Part shown: piece by piece, positions 22,947 to 33,794 of the stretch
Numbering within the stretch: the first letter of the stretch is position 1
Layout: each line of letters opens with the position of its first letter
Assembly (NCBI RefSeq): GCF_000204055.1
Contig: NW_006768775.1
Coordinates: 1,302,483-1,366,482 of the forward strand
Direction of reading: 5' to 3'
Source of the DNA: Melampsora larici-populina 98AG31
Taxonomy: Eukaryota; Basidiomycota; Pucciniomycetes; Pucciniales; Melampsoraceae
DNA: 64,000 nt
The notes under the pieces: generated by a model
What the model was told of the DNA's origin: nothing
The model's database searches: none
The model's input: only the letters and a program-made list of their open reading frames with translations
Translations under genes and position numbers: made by a program

Positions 22947-23886
22947 ATGGATTTACCTTCAGACCCCATTCCAAAAGGTTTTGATGCTGCAAATGCTCCT
23001 AATTTACCTGAAGTCAGTGTCCTTTGATTTCCTGTAACGCTTACCAAATCTTCTGTTTACCCTTGGAGGCACAGACCTACGTCATCTTCAGAGAGCTAAC
23101 CTCGTTTCTATCACCATCATCTTTGATTCCTTCGATGTCTTAATTCGGATTTAACATCATCAACTTGATGGTCATAGATTGAAAAACAGTAAGTTTGATC
23201 ATCTCAATACCTAACCCAATTTCCAACGGACTCTAGCAAATCAATCAAAAAATAATAACTTATTAATGTTTTATTTTATTTTTGGGATTTCTCTAAAGAT
23301 TCGCAGTGAAATGTATTGAACAAGCTGAAACCTACTGGAACCTTTTAGGTGCAATTGAACCGAAATCCATGAAATTAACAAAGTAAGCTTTATCCCAAGT
23401 TATGTAATACACATTTATTCACTCATCTTTGGTCTTTCAATTGATTACATAGGTATGATGATACACTCATGGAAGAATTCAAAGAACATTTTCCAGATCT
23501 ATATGAAAACAAAGATAATCGACTCCAGAAATTAGACGAAAATGAAATCAAAAGTCCAGCAAGTAAAGAAATTTGGAGAAAATATATCGCTAAATTTGAA
23601 AAATTAGGTGGGTTTTCAATTCACTCTCTTTAACCCAAAAAAAATCTTAGCTATAGATCAAACCACTAACCTTTAGATTTTTTTTGAAGTGGTCGATTAT
23701 AATTTCGGAACTCTTATTAGGAGTAATTCAACTGAAGATTATACAGAAAGTAATACGATCTTTATTACTCGAATTCAATTCTATGCGATTGAGATTTGTC
23801 GTAATCGATTAGGTTTGAATGACAATGCTCATTTACTTGCTAAAAAAGAATGGGAAGAGAAAAAAGCCAAGAAAGCTTCAAAATGA
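22947..23886 (+). CDS. PBDC1/YPL225W family protein (eEF1A folding chaperone)
   Basis: Five exons join in phase to 170 residues: 22947-23012, 23178-23188 (only 11 bases), 23299-23382, 23453-23607 and 23690-23886. The family core is plain: QFAVKCIEQAETYWNLL, KLTKYDDTLMEEFKEHFPDL, WRKYIAKFE, DYNFGTLIRSNS, EDYTESNTIFITRIQFYAIE and RNRLGLND, then a Lys-rich tail. The family is named polysaccharide biosynthesis domain containing 1, but the yeast member YPL225W is now known as a chaperone that helps newly made eEF1A fold; cytosolic action is expected. Length and motif order fit a full-length member. The 11-base exon is forced by the conserved reading frame. Confidence 0.9.
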
Positions 23887-24691
23887 AACATGATCGATTT
23901 ACCACACAAAACTTAATTTGATCAAGTCTAGCCAATTAGACATCTTTTTTTGTGTGGGTTTTGATATTTTTCCTGGTCATTTTAGAAAAACCTTGACCAA
24001 ATTTGTCAAAGAAGCATCAATTCTCATTTTTGACAAGAACATCTTATTGAAGAAGAGCTATATTATTAATATGTTTTTTGAGATGAACTTTGGATTGGGT
24101 ATCATTCCTTCATCCATTTTTTCTCATTAGTTTTCTTTTTTTGTAAAGATTTTACTCCGATTCTCTTCGCTTTTCTAAAGGCAGTTTTTTTGCAATCCAA
24201 GCCCTTGTTATACAGGGAACACTGATATTCACAGAGAGAGGAAATCTAGAGGGGTCCAAGTCTGAAAGACGCTCAGTGAAACAACAGCAAGTAAGATGTT
24301 CAAGAAAAGCAATAATCAACCATGAGGTCTTTTGAATAAAAGACAATATGTATACGTGTCATTGCCACAATGCCAACCACTCATTGGTCACTGGTCAGTG
24401 GGTGCGGGGGTGCGCGCTGCATGTACGGACAAATGCATCCTTGGTGCGCGTCAAACAGCGCACATCACTCAAGTTAATTAGCGAGTGCAACAGCTTAAGT
24501 ACCTAGCTAAGGGTCAAAACCACACATACACTGAATCTTATGACCAAACCATTTTGATTGGCTTTCAACTTTCAAGTGCAAGGAAGGAAATCAAGAAAAC
24601 TCAACCATCACATTTTACCATCAGAACCTTCGAAACCTGGCCAGAATTAAATCAAACCAAGCCGATCGATACCAGAAATCAATCTGACAAT
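23887..24691. other. Intergenic region between PBDC1 and eIF3k
   Basis: About 0.8 kb with AT-rich 3' flank at the start and the eIF3k promoter at the end. A GC-richer patch at 24370-24460 contains GGGTGCGGGGGTGCGCGCTG. No further gene is supported. Confidence 0.4.
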
Positions 24692-25857
24692 ATGGTTCAA
24701 CAAGATACTACCACTGAAAAAGGAACACCATCAGCTACTTATGTTGGTATCTTTTTCATCCTGCTCAAGAATCACCAAAATGCATTATAATTAATACCAC
24801 GATCGTTGCTTTGTACATTTTTTTTGACGTAGACCTGGTCTAACCCATCTCAAAGGCCAAAACAAATTGAAGATTTGATTTTAGGTGTAGAACGATATGA
24901 TCCAACTCAAGTTCAAGTTTTAGAAGATTATTTAGCAAGTCAATTTAATGAGGTATTTTATGACCCATTAGCCAATTTGGCAACTCTGAAATTGTAAGTG
25001 ATTCGAAAAAGACAACACTTGATTTCCTTGAAAAATATCCTTCGCGTCAGATTTTTAGGCTTACTCAAGACTTGAATTTTTATAGATATCAATTTAATCC
25101 TGATTTAGTACCACTTGCGGCTGAAAACCCAAGTAACCCAATCGAAGCTATTCATGATTCTGTTACGGTTAAGATCTTGTTATTGAGTATCGCTCATCGA
25201 CCATTTGATAGTGATTTCTCATTAGGTTTGAGTATGTGTGGAGATCGAATGGTAAGAATAATGGGTTTCAATCAAGGTTCTTGTTTAGAATTCAACTGAT
25301 ACCATTCTTTGAATTCCACAGTCTACGTTAGTCACCCCACAAGGAACCTTAACATTGATTAATTTATTATCGAAACTATCATCTACATTACAATCAAGAA
25401 AATTCAATTTATTTTGGAGTTTATTATCTAGTTCCGAATTTGAATCACTTTGGCCATTGATTTCAATCATCAAAGACTTTGATGGATTGATTAGAAGATC
25501 GATTAGTCAAAGTGTTTCGAGTTGTTTTAGATCGATTTCTTTGATCAGATTAAAATCTTATCTTGGTTTAAATGATGATCAAGAAGTTAAAGATTGGATT
25601 AAAGAGATCGGTTGGAGTTTGATTGAAGTAGATGGGAATCTTAAAGCTAAGATTCCTGATAATTCGGATAATCGTCCGGTCACTACTGTCACAAGGGAAA
25701 ATACCACTTTAGAAGGTCAGTTGGTTGATTCTGATATGATGGATCTTGGAAATTTGAGAGCTGATTTTCGATTTATTCTTTGGTTCTTTCTTTTTTTGTA
25801 ACTTATTCTTGGTTCATAGACCTTCAACAAATCTTGGCTAGATCGGTTGTAGCATAA
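24692..25857 (+). CDS. Translation initiation factor eIF3 subunit K
   Basis: Five exons join in phase to 269 residues: 24692-24742, 24833-24993, 25086-25251, 25322-25715 and 25820-25857. The hallmark eIF3k start of the fold is visible: RPKQIEDLILGVERYDP, LEDYLASQFNE, YDPLANLATLKLYQFNPDL. The PCI/CSN8 winged-helix region follows: LIRRSISQSVSSCFRSISLI, VKDWIKEIGWSLIEVDG. The last tiny exon gives the C-terminal LQQILARSVVA; without it the frame would run on through an intron. eIF3k is a peripheral subunit of eIF3, which binds the 40S ribosome. The protein is longer than the animal one (218 residues), with extra sequence in the middle and near the C-terminus. Confidence 0.9.
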
Positions 25858-27195
25858 ATTGATTCTCCTAAACAATCTTTTAACACAAAAAAAGGCTTGA
25901 CCATTCTATTGGAAATAGAACCTTACATTCGAACTTTTCCTTTTACAATCTCAACAAAGCTTTTCCCCAATCATTGCCAAATCGTTCAAGATTGCTTAGG
26001 AGTCAGCAGATTTTCTGTTAGTGATGTGATTATAGCAATCTTCATACATCATACATTGGTCATCTTTGTGACTCAATGCTTTGGCTCTTCGGCAATTTTT
26101 GAAGCCTATGTTTGTTACGTCTTTTGACTTTGTGAGAGTTCCACTGACAGGTGTCAAAACGCTGACCTTTCACTTCAAATCACTATGAACCAACAACTTC
26201 ACTTCTGAGCTGACATGGTGATCCCCACACAAGGATGCACTCTATATAGTTCCTTTTGGTAAAACAGCCATCAGCGTCTAAGCATGTCATCCCTTTCCTT
26301 TGTTTATTGTTCGAATCGTGCGTTTGTAGTGAGCCCTGTTCACGCGGTCACAATTCAGGCCTCCAACTTCATCCCACCCCTACAGTGCACCCCAAAGCAA
26401 GGCTTTACCCTGATACATAACGCATCAGCTTTCCTCGGACCTTGACTACAATTTGGAAAGTCTTCTTCAGACATGTGAGAAGGACATACCTTGAGCTGAA
26501 CATAGCAAGTCAACAAGGGAGAAGAGCCTACTAGGATAGCTCAGCCTAATTTGGCGTTGGGAAGTTATTTTGCTATGGATATTTGAACGGTTCTGTCTGT
26601 GTAAAAAGAGGGACCAAGATTACAGGCTGACACATGGTATTCTCACAGTACAAGAAAATCGCCATGCACTGTGCAGTTTGAATTTGCGGGGTGACCTAAA
26701 CCTCTGGGGTAGGTTGGGGTTTGACCCGATGCGAGATGAAATCAACTGACAAGGACGACGTCATCAGTTTCTACTTAAACACCAACTGACTCTAAAGATC
26801 AGTCAAAGCAATAAAACTGATAACCATCATCATCATTCATCCATCACCCATCTTCATCATAGATAGAACTCTAGACTTACATCTCCTTAAAGGTTCTCAC
26901 TTTTCTTATTCTACCTACCTTTAAGTCTAAGCTAGCCTATCTCGATTGTTTTACTTTACTTTGGTTTTCTTAAAAACTCAACCTTCTTACCGATCTTTGG
27001 TAAGTTAGAGTTCCCTTCCCCATTCAGTTTGCTATGCTTTATCACTTTCAAAACCAAGTCGTCTGTCTTTTCGGTATTGTTTTGATCGCACAGAGTGGAA
27101 AAGGCAACAAGATGCTCTCAAATTGAAACTGATCACTGTTTGCTTTATCATACAGTCAACATAAAACAAAATCCACTGATCACCAACATTCGAAG
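25858..27195. promoter_or_regulatory. Promoter and leader of the polyol dehydrogenase gene
   Basis: About 1.3 kb with no gene. Near the end, a GTAAGT donor at 27000 and a CAG acceptor at 27155 mark a probable 156-base intron in the 5' leader, 40 bases before the ATG at 27196. Leader introns are common in strongly expressed fungal genes. No transcription factor site can be named with confidence. Confidence 0.45.
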
Positions 27196-28912
<1,717 letters not shown>

Positions 28913-29741
28913 ATGATGATATGAGCTCTGAGATGAAATGAGCCGATCTAAAGAAAACCCTATCAATCTGGATGATTCAAACCTCGCCATAGATTAAAGC
29001 TTCAGATGAGAAAGGCTCAGTTGTGATAGTGAAGAAATAAATATAGGTGATACTCAAGATAAATCAATTGATGCTTCTTTCTTTTTCTTTTCAATTTGCT
29101 ATGTTTCCTTTTTTGTATTGAACCCATGTGATGTTGCAGCAAAATCAAAGGTTTTTTTTGATTCACATTCGCTTTCATGTATGCAAAAAAAAGACTTTTT
29201 GAAGCATATTCAACTAGATCAAGAAGAATCAAGATTATGCACAGAGGTTCTTCTGCTTGAGAAAAGCTTCTATAAAACTGCTGGGAATCATTGGTCATCA
29301 TATATGTTATATAAGCACACAGATTTTGTGGATCTGGGTTGTGATGGATGTGTGGTTGTACAATCTTAGTTCAAAGAATGGTGATGTGCCTGTGCAGTAT
29401 GATTCATTCTTCTTACAGCCACTTGCATAATTGATGAGTTTTCAAACAAAAAGTGCTTGAGTGTTGGTGAAAAATTGGAAAACTAACTCAAGTGTTTTGT
29501 TTGTTTGAACACTTGTCAACTAATATCATGCAGGTGGCTGTAGATGGGTTGACCAAGATGACTTTTGACCCTTTGCCATACCCAACACTATCAGTGGGGT
29601 TCAAGCTGGCCCAAATGTACCTCAAAGATGTACTTTGGCCTCACAGCCCTTCAAAAATTTCTTCTAGATTAACCTTGCTAATACTATGTAGGTATCAGCC
29701 AAGAAATGCTCAAGCAGAATTTTGATGTAGGGAAACAGTTT
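28913..29741. other. 3' flank of the dehydrogenase gene and old repeat DNA
   Basis: After the stop codon comes AT-rich 3' flank, then diffuse repeat-like DNA. A short frame at about 29530-29725 (DGLTKMTFDPLPYPTLSVG) may be a transposon relic cut off by the retrotransposon insertion at 29742. No intact gene. Confidence 0.35.
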
Positions 29742-29976
29742 CCATTATCTAGGAGTCTCACATTTCTTATGTGTGATTTTTCCTTTCTAATAAAATCTTT
29801 GTTTTATTTCTAAAACTCTCAAAGTTGTTATGTATTCATTTCTGTCTCATATATTGTATTTTCTCTTGCTACCTTAGAACAAAGTACCGTAAGCTTTAAG
29901 ACTTAATTACTTAAGTCTTATCGCGTGTGTGGGGGGGGCCGACAGGCCGCTGGTGCTTTGCCGGGGTAGGCTCTCT
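29742..29976 (-). repeat. Split direct repeat B2 of the retrotransposon
   Basis: Shares TTCCATTATCTAGGAGTC through GGGGTAGGCTCTCT with 30331-30568, with few differences. The 27 bases between its end and the N gap do not match B1. Confidence 0.85.
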
Positions 29977-30003
29977 CCGAGGCAGGGTGCAGGGGTGGGT
30001 GGG

Positions 30004-30103
30004 NNNNNNNNNNNNNNNNNNNNNNNNNNNNNNNNNNNNNNNNNNNNNNNNNNNNNNNNNNNNNNNNNNNNNNNNNNNNNNNNNNNNNNNNNNNNNNNNN
30101 NNN
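30004..30103. other. Assembly gap (100 N)
   Basis: Exactly 100 unknown bases, a common placeholder size. It falls between repeats A2 and B2, where near-identical repeats would confuse assembly, so true length and content are unknown. Confidence 0.95.
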
Positions 30104-30330
30104 CTTATTTTTTGTTGATGTTGTTTGATGATTCGAGTAAAGGAGGAAACAAATTTGTTAAAGAGATGTAATATTCTTTTCCTAAATTTGTTTCCGTTGG
30201 GGAAAATCGTTCCCCATTCTCTCTCGGTACCCACTCTCTCTTTGGGTACCGAGGGTACTCGAGTCATGTGCGCCCTGTTCCATCTCATGGAATTACACAG
30301 ATGCCGTCGTGCCTTTGGGCATCTGTAGCA
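30104..30330 (-). repeat. Split direct repeat A2 of the retrotransposon
   Basis: Nearly identical to 38535-38758. It contains the GGTACC palindromes around 30227 and 30247 and ends GGGCATCTGTAGCAT. It directly abuts B1. Confidence 0.85.
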
Positions 30331-30568
30331 TTCCATTATCTAGGAGTCTCACATTTCTTATGTGTGATTTTTCCTTTCTAATAAAATCTTTGTTTTATTT
30401 CTAAAACTCTCAAAGTTGTTATGTATTCATTTCTGTCTCATATATTGTATTTTCTCTTGCTACCTTAGAACAAAGTACCGTAAGCTTTAAGACTTAATTA
30501 CTTAAGTCTTATCGCGTGTGTGGGGGGGGGCCAACAGGCCGCTGGTGCTTTGCCGGGGTAGGCTCTCT
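30331..30568 (-). repeat. Split direct repeat B1 of the retrotransposon
   Basis: Direct copy of 29742-29976. The match stops at GGCTCTCT; downstream sequence to 30783 is the unique 3' region of the element. Confidence 0.85.
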
Positions 30569-30786
30569 GCTACCTACTCTCGGGACGTATCGTCCGGAGC
30601 CTGCGGAGAGCCACCTCGGTATGTCCCGAGGCTACTTCGCATCTGTGCCCCGCGTTCTAACTCCCGAACTCAATCCCCCCTCTCTTTCTCTGGAAGGTCA
30701 GTAAACTTTTGCTCTTTCTATTCAATTTAAATCAATCTATCGTTACTTCAGATACACCTCAATTATAACGACAATGCCTATAGTAA

Positions 30787-31694
30787 GAGCATCCACTATG
30801 GGTGCGTTAACGATGTGATTTAGCGTTACAATAACGCTAAAATCCAGACAGGTCCACTATGGACCTGTTTTAGACATGCGGTCCGTACGACCGCGTCAAG
30901 TCTTGCAGTCCGCTTGTTCAAATCTACGAAAGCCTACGACTTGATTTATCGTAGGATAATCGGTCAACAGCTGCAGTTTTCAAAACTCCAGACTTCGAAA
31001 CATCACAATTCAAGACTTCGAATTCGGACTTCAAAGTCCATCCTCAAAACTCAACTTCGATACATCGTATTTTGGAACATCACACTTCGAATCGGATCGA
31101 TTTCAATCAAGGGTTGGTATTTTTCCTATCATCAAAGTGACCCACACTCTTCCTGTTTTAACTTTACATATAACTTGTGTAGATTATCATTATTAATTAA
31201 CCGTGAGATATGGTTGTCCTTATTAACTTCTGCTACATTGATATCTGAATGTACAATATACATCTTAATGTTTTGTGAGATACCTGAGCTCGATCTCGAT
31301 CTATCCGGGTTCAAGTCTGAAGAGGTGAAGGAGGTGTGTGAGGCCTATCAAACAAGAATTCAAAGACAAGTTGGTCAAGTTCTTCTTGTTCCTCATCATT
31401 GTCGTTTGAAGACTTAAAAGATGGTTGATATGTGTCTTCAAGAAATTTGTAGTGGGCATTTGATTGGATGGTTTTTTGGATGGAGTTTTATGAAAAAGAT
31501 AAGTTATCTCATTTCAAAATCAAACCACTGTGGATCAGGACGATTCACAGTGATTCATCGTAGCTAAATCACTCGTTACATCAATCCGTAGTGGATTTCA
31601 TGCGGTTACCAACTTTGGTAAAACACGCATGATCAAATTTCGCACTCAGGAACGCAAAAATTACGATAAAACACCGTCAAGATAGTGGATGCTC
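30787..31694. mobile_element. Harbinger-type miniature element (908 bases, TAA target duplication)
   Basis: The ends are perfect 13-base inverted repeats: GAGCATCCACTAT at 30787 and its reverse complement ending at 31694. TAA lies directly outside both ends (30784-30786 and 31695-31697), the three-base target of PIF/Harbinger elements. Near the left end TCCACTATGG recurs at about 30861. No transposase is inside; the longest frame (167 codons) has no known domain. It sits in the 3' part of the retrotransposon between the recombinase stop codon and repeat B1, so it inserted later. Confidence 0.8.
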
Positions 31695-31727
31695 TAAGTC
31701 AACATATTAGTCCTGCTCTTTCTTAAT

Positions 31728-32774
31728 TCAATCATGACTTTGATTTAATACCTGCTTATCATTCACTTCTTCAATTTTCATCCAATTCCAAATTAACTTA
31801 GCATCTTCTACATCACCTTTAGTATATTTACGAAGATATCTTTGATAAGCTTTCGACTCCCAACGACCCGATTTGACTATGTCCTCCAAGGGTAAGTTCT
31901 CATTCCACCTTAACGTCGCACCACCTATTCTAAAAGAATGTCCAGATAACTGACCATGACTATCCGATTTAACCCAGATTCTCCTATATATGTTCAACAC
32001 CACTGTCTTCGTCAATGTCAACCTTCTTCCATTCCGATCAACATACGCGAATAACCTATCCTCTAAACCTTGACCCGGACTTTCGCGAAAAACCCTTTCT
32101 AACGCCCTAACTGGACATAGATGGGAAGGAATCCTCCTAATGTGTAAGTATTGTAACTCCCCAGGTTTCGCAGTCTTGGCATTATGTAAGGCTAATTTAA
32201 AATATGAATGGTCTGGTGAATATATCATATCTTTCCTCAATATAATAGCCTTTGCCTTATCATCCGATACCAATTCACCTAATCGGGCCATTCCCCAGAA
32301 GGCTATCAACGCAATGGCCAAAGCTAAGCGATCTTGTTCATTTCCTTTATCCAATTCCAACACTAATTCCGCCAAATGTCGTAATTGCACGGGTTGTCTT
32401 ATAATCTTAGCATCTTCTTTACATTTCGCGTCCGCCATACTCGCCGCCTTCAGAAGTAACTTCGTGATTTTATCATTCTCTGGAGGGAAAGGTTCGTCAT
32501 GAAAAAGATGCCAAGATCTTATACCAGTTATGTATTTAATTAACGTAGCTGCTGTTACTTTATGAGCTTCGTTTAATTCATTTAATTCTTCTTCTTCTTC
32601 CAGATCCACCTTGCATTCTTTTCCTCCCCAAACGATGAACTTCCATAATAATTTTTGACTTAAAGGTAATAGGTCTCGTCTTCCTAAGTTCATTGATAAA
32701 CCAAAACTTTCTAATTTTGACATCGCTGTGCTGTAATTTTGTAGGGTCGCCTGCAACCATCCTCCCTTCAACAA
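31728..32774 (-). CDS. Tyrosine recombinase of the retrotransposon
   Basis: An open frame of about 348 codons. The catalytic set is visible in order: the first Arg in AFWGMARLGELV, His and Arg in SGHSFRIGGAT (HxxR), Trp in VKSGRWESKAYQ at the usual His/Trp position, and the Tyr in YQRYLRKYTKG. The enzyme would integrate the reverse-transcribed circle by site-specific strand exchange, in place of a DDE integrase. A TAA lies just upstream in frame and no ATG begins the frame near the N-terminus (it opens LLKGGWLQATLQ), so translation probably needs splicing or a continued message from the RT frame. The region upstream is interrupted by a CACTA-like insertion. Confidence 0.85.
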   Translation of the reverse strand: MLKGGWLQATLQNYSTAMSKLESFGLSMNLGRRDLLPLSQKLLWKFIVWGGKECKVDLEEEEELNELNEAHKVTAATLIKYITGIRSWHLFHDEPFPPENDKITKLLLKAASMADAKCKEDAKIIRQPVQLRHLAELVLELDKGNEQDRLALAIALIAFWGMARLGELVSDDKAKAIILRKDMIYSPDHSYFKLALHNAKTAKPGELQYLHIRRIPSHLCPVRALERVFRESPGQGLEDRLFAYVDRNGRRLTLTKTVVLNIYRRIWVKSDSHGQLSGHSFRIGGATLRWNENLPLEDIVKSGRWESKAYQRYLRKYTKGDVEDAKLIWNWMKIEEVNDKQVLNQSHD

Positions 32775-32978
32775 TCGTTACTTAACACTATCCAATTTCC
32801 AATCAATCACCCTTATCCAAAGACAAAGAAATAACAAGAACAAGTAACATATTCATCAGTCAGTCAACTTCACCCTCATCCTTCTCGATTCCTTCATCTG
32901 TCACTGTAAGGAAAACTCACCCATCTTTATTTCTCAAAAAATTCACCACCTTCTTCTCATTAGTCATCATCCTCCTTA

Positions 32979-33794
32979 CACTACACAAAATGTAATCTTT
33001 ACCGGGTGGTAAAGTAAACTACTGACATAGAAAAATCCTGAGGCAACAGGAAGAGGGCTAAAAATCTGAAAAAATATGCACCTTGTTCCTAGATGTTGGG
33101 GCGTCATGATGAGTATTTTTTTGTATTTTACACACAGATATTGTTTAATGTACTAGCAATAAAGGCTGAGAATCATGAAAAACCCACCTGTAACAATACC
33201 TGAAATTTGGCCCATGATTTTGAAGACAGGATTTTGAAATCTTCAAACATCAATAACGTTTGCGGTTCTGAAGCAAATCACTTGATTTTTAGTTCATCAA
33301 AAAGGTGAGTCTTTCCTCTACATTTATCATTCAGACATCACATCTGTAGCCGGTCTGTAAAAGGCCCTACAGAGCTATTTATTCAAAACGGTTTGAACAT
33401 ATGTAGAGCGTTTACATGACTAGATAACACCTTACTACGTTTATGAAGTGTAAAGGAGAATAGTTCAGCTTTTGAATGAACCAAAAATCAAGTTATTTGG
33501 AGCAGAATTGCATAAGTTATTGAAGTTTTTAGACCACAAAATATTGTCTTCATAATTGTGACCCAAATTTCAGGTATTGTTACAGGTGGGTTTTTGATGA
33601 TTTTCAGCCTTTATTGTTAGTACATTAACCAATATCTGTGTGTAAAATACTAAAAAATACTCATCATGACGCCCCAACATCTAGGAACAAGGTGCATATT
33701 TTTTCAGATTTCTAGCTATCTTCCTGTTGCCTCAGGATTTTTCTATGTCCGTGGTTTTCTTTACCGCCCGGTAAAAATTACATTTTGTGTAGTG
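32979..33794. mobile_element. CACTA-ended foldback element (816 bases, TTA target duplication)
   Basis: Long inverted arms of about 250 bases (32979 to about 33230, and about 33545 to 33794) begin CACTACACAAAATGTAAT. TTA flanks both ends (32976-32978 and 33795-33797), the three-base duplication expected for CACTA/EnSpm elements. The arms include TTACAGGTGGGTTTTT and GGCGTCATGATGAGTATTTT. No gene inside. It lies between the RT and recombinase frames of the retrotransposon. Confidence 0.8.

Noticed and set aside
29911..30336. Protein-coding frames crossing the N gap
   Set aside because: These frames translate unknown bases and repeat DNA of the retrotransposon ends and carry no evidence of coding.
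29742..30568. LTR retrotransposon with two ordinary LTRs
   Set aside because: The two repeat units A and B occur in split order (A1, then B1-A2-B2), there is no integrase, and a tyrosine recombinase is present.
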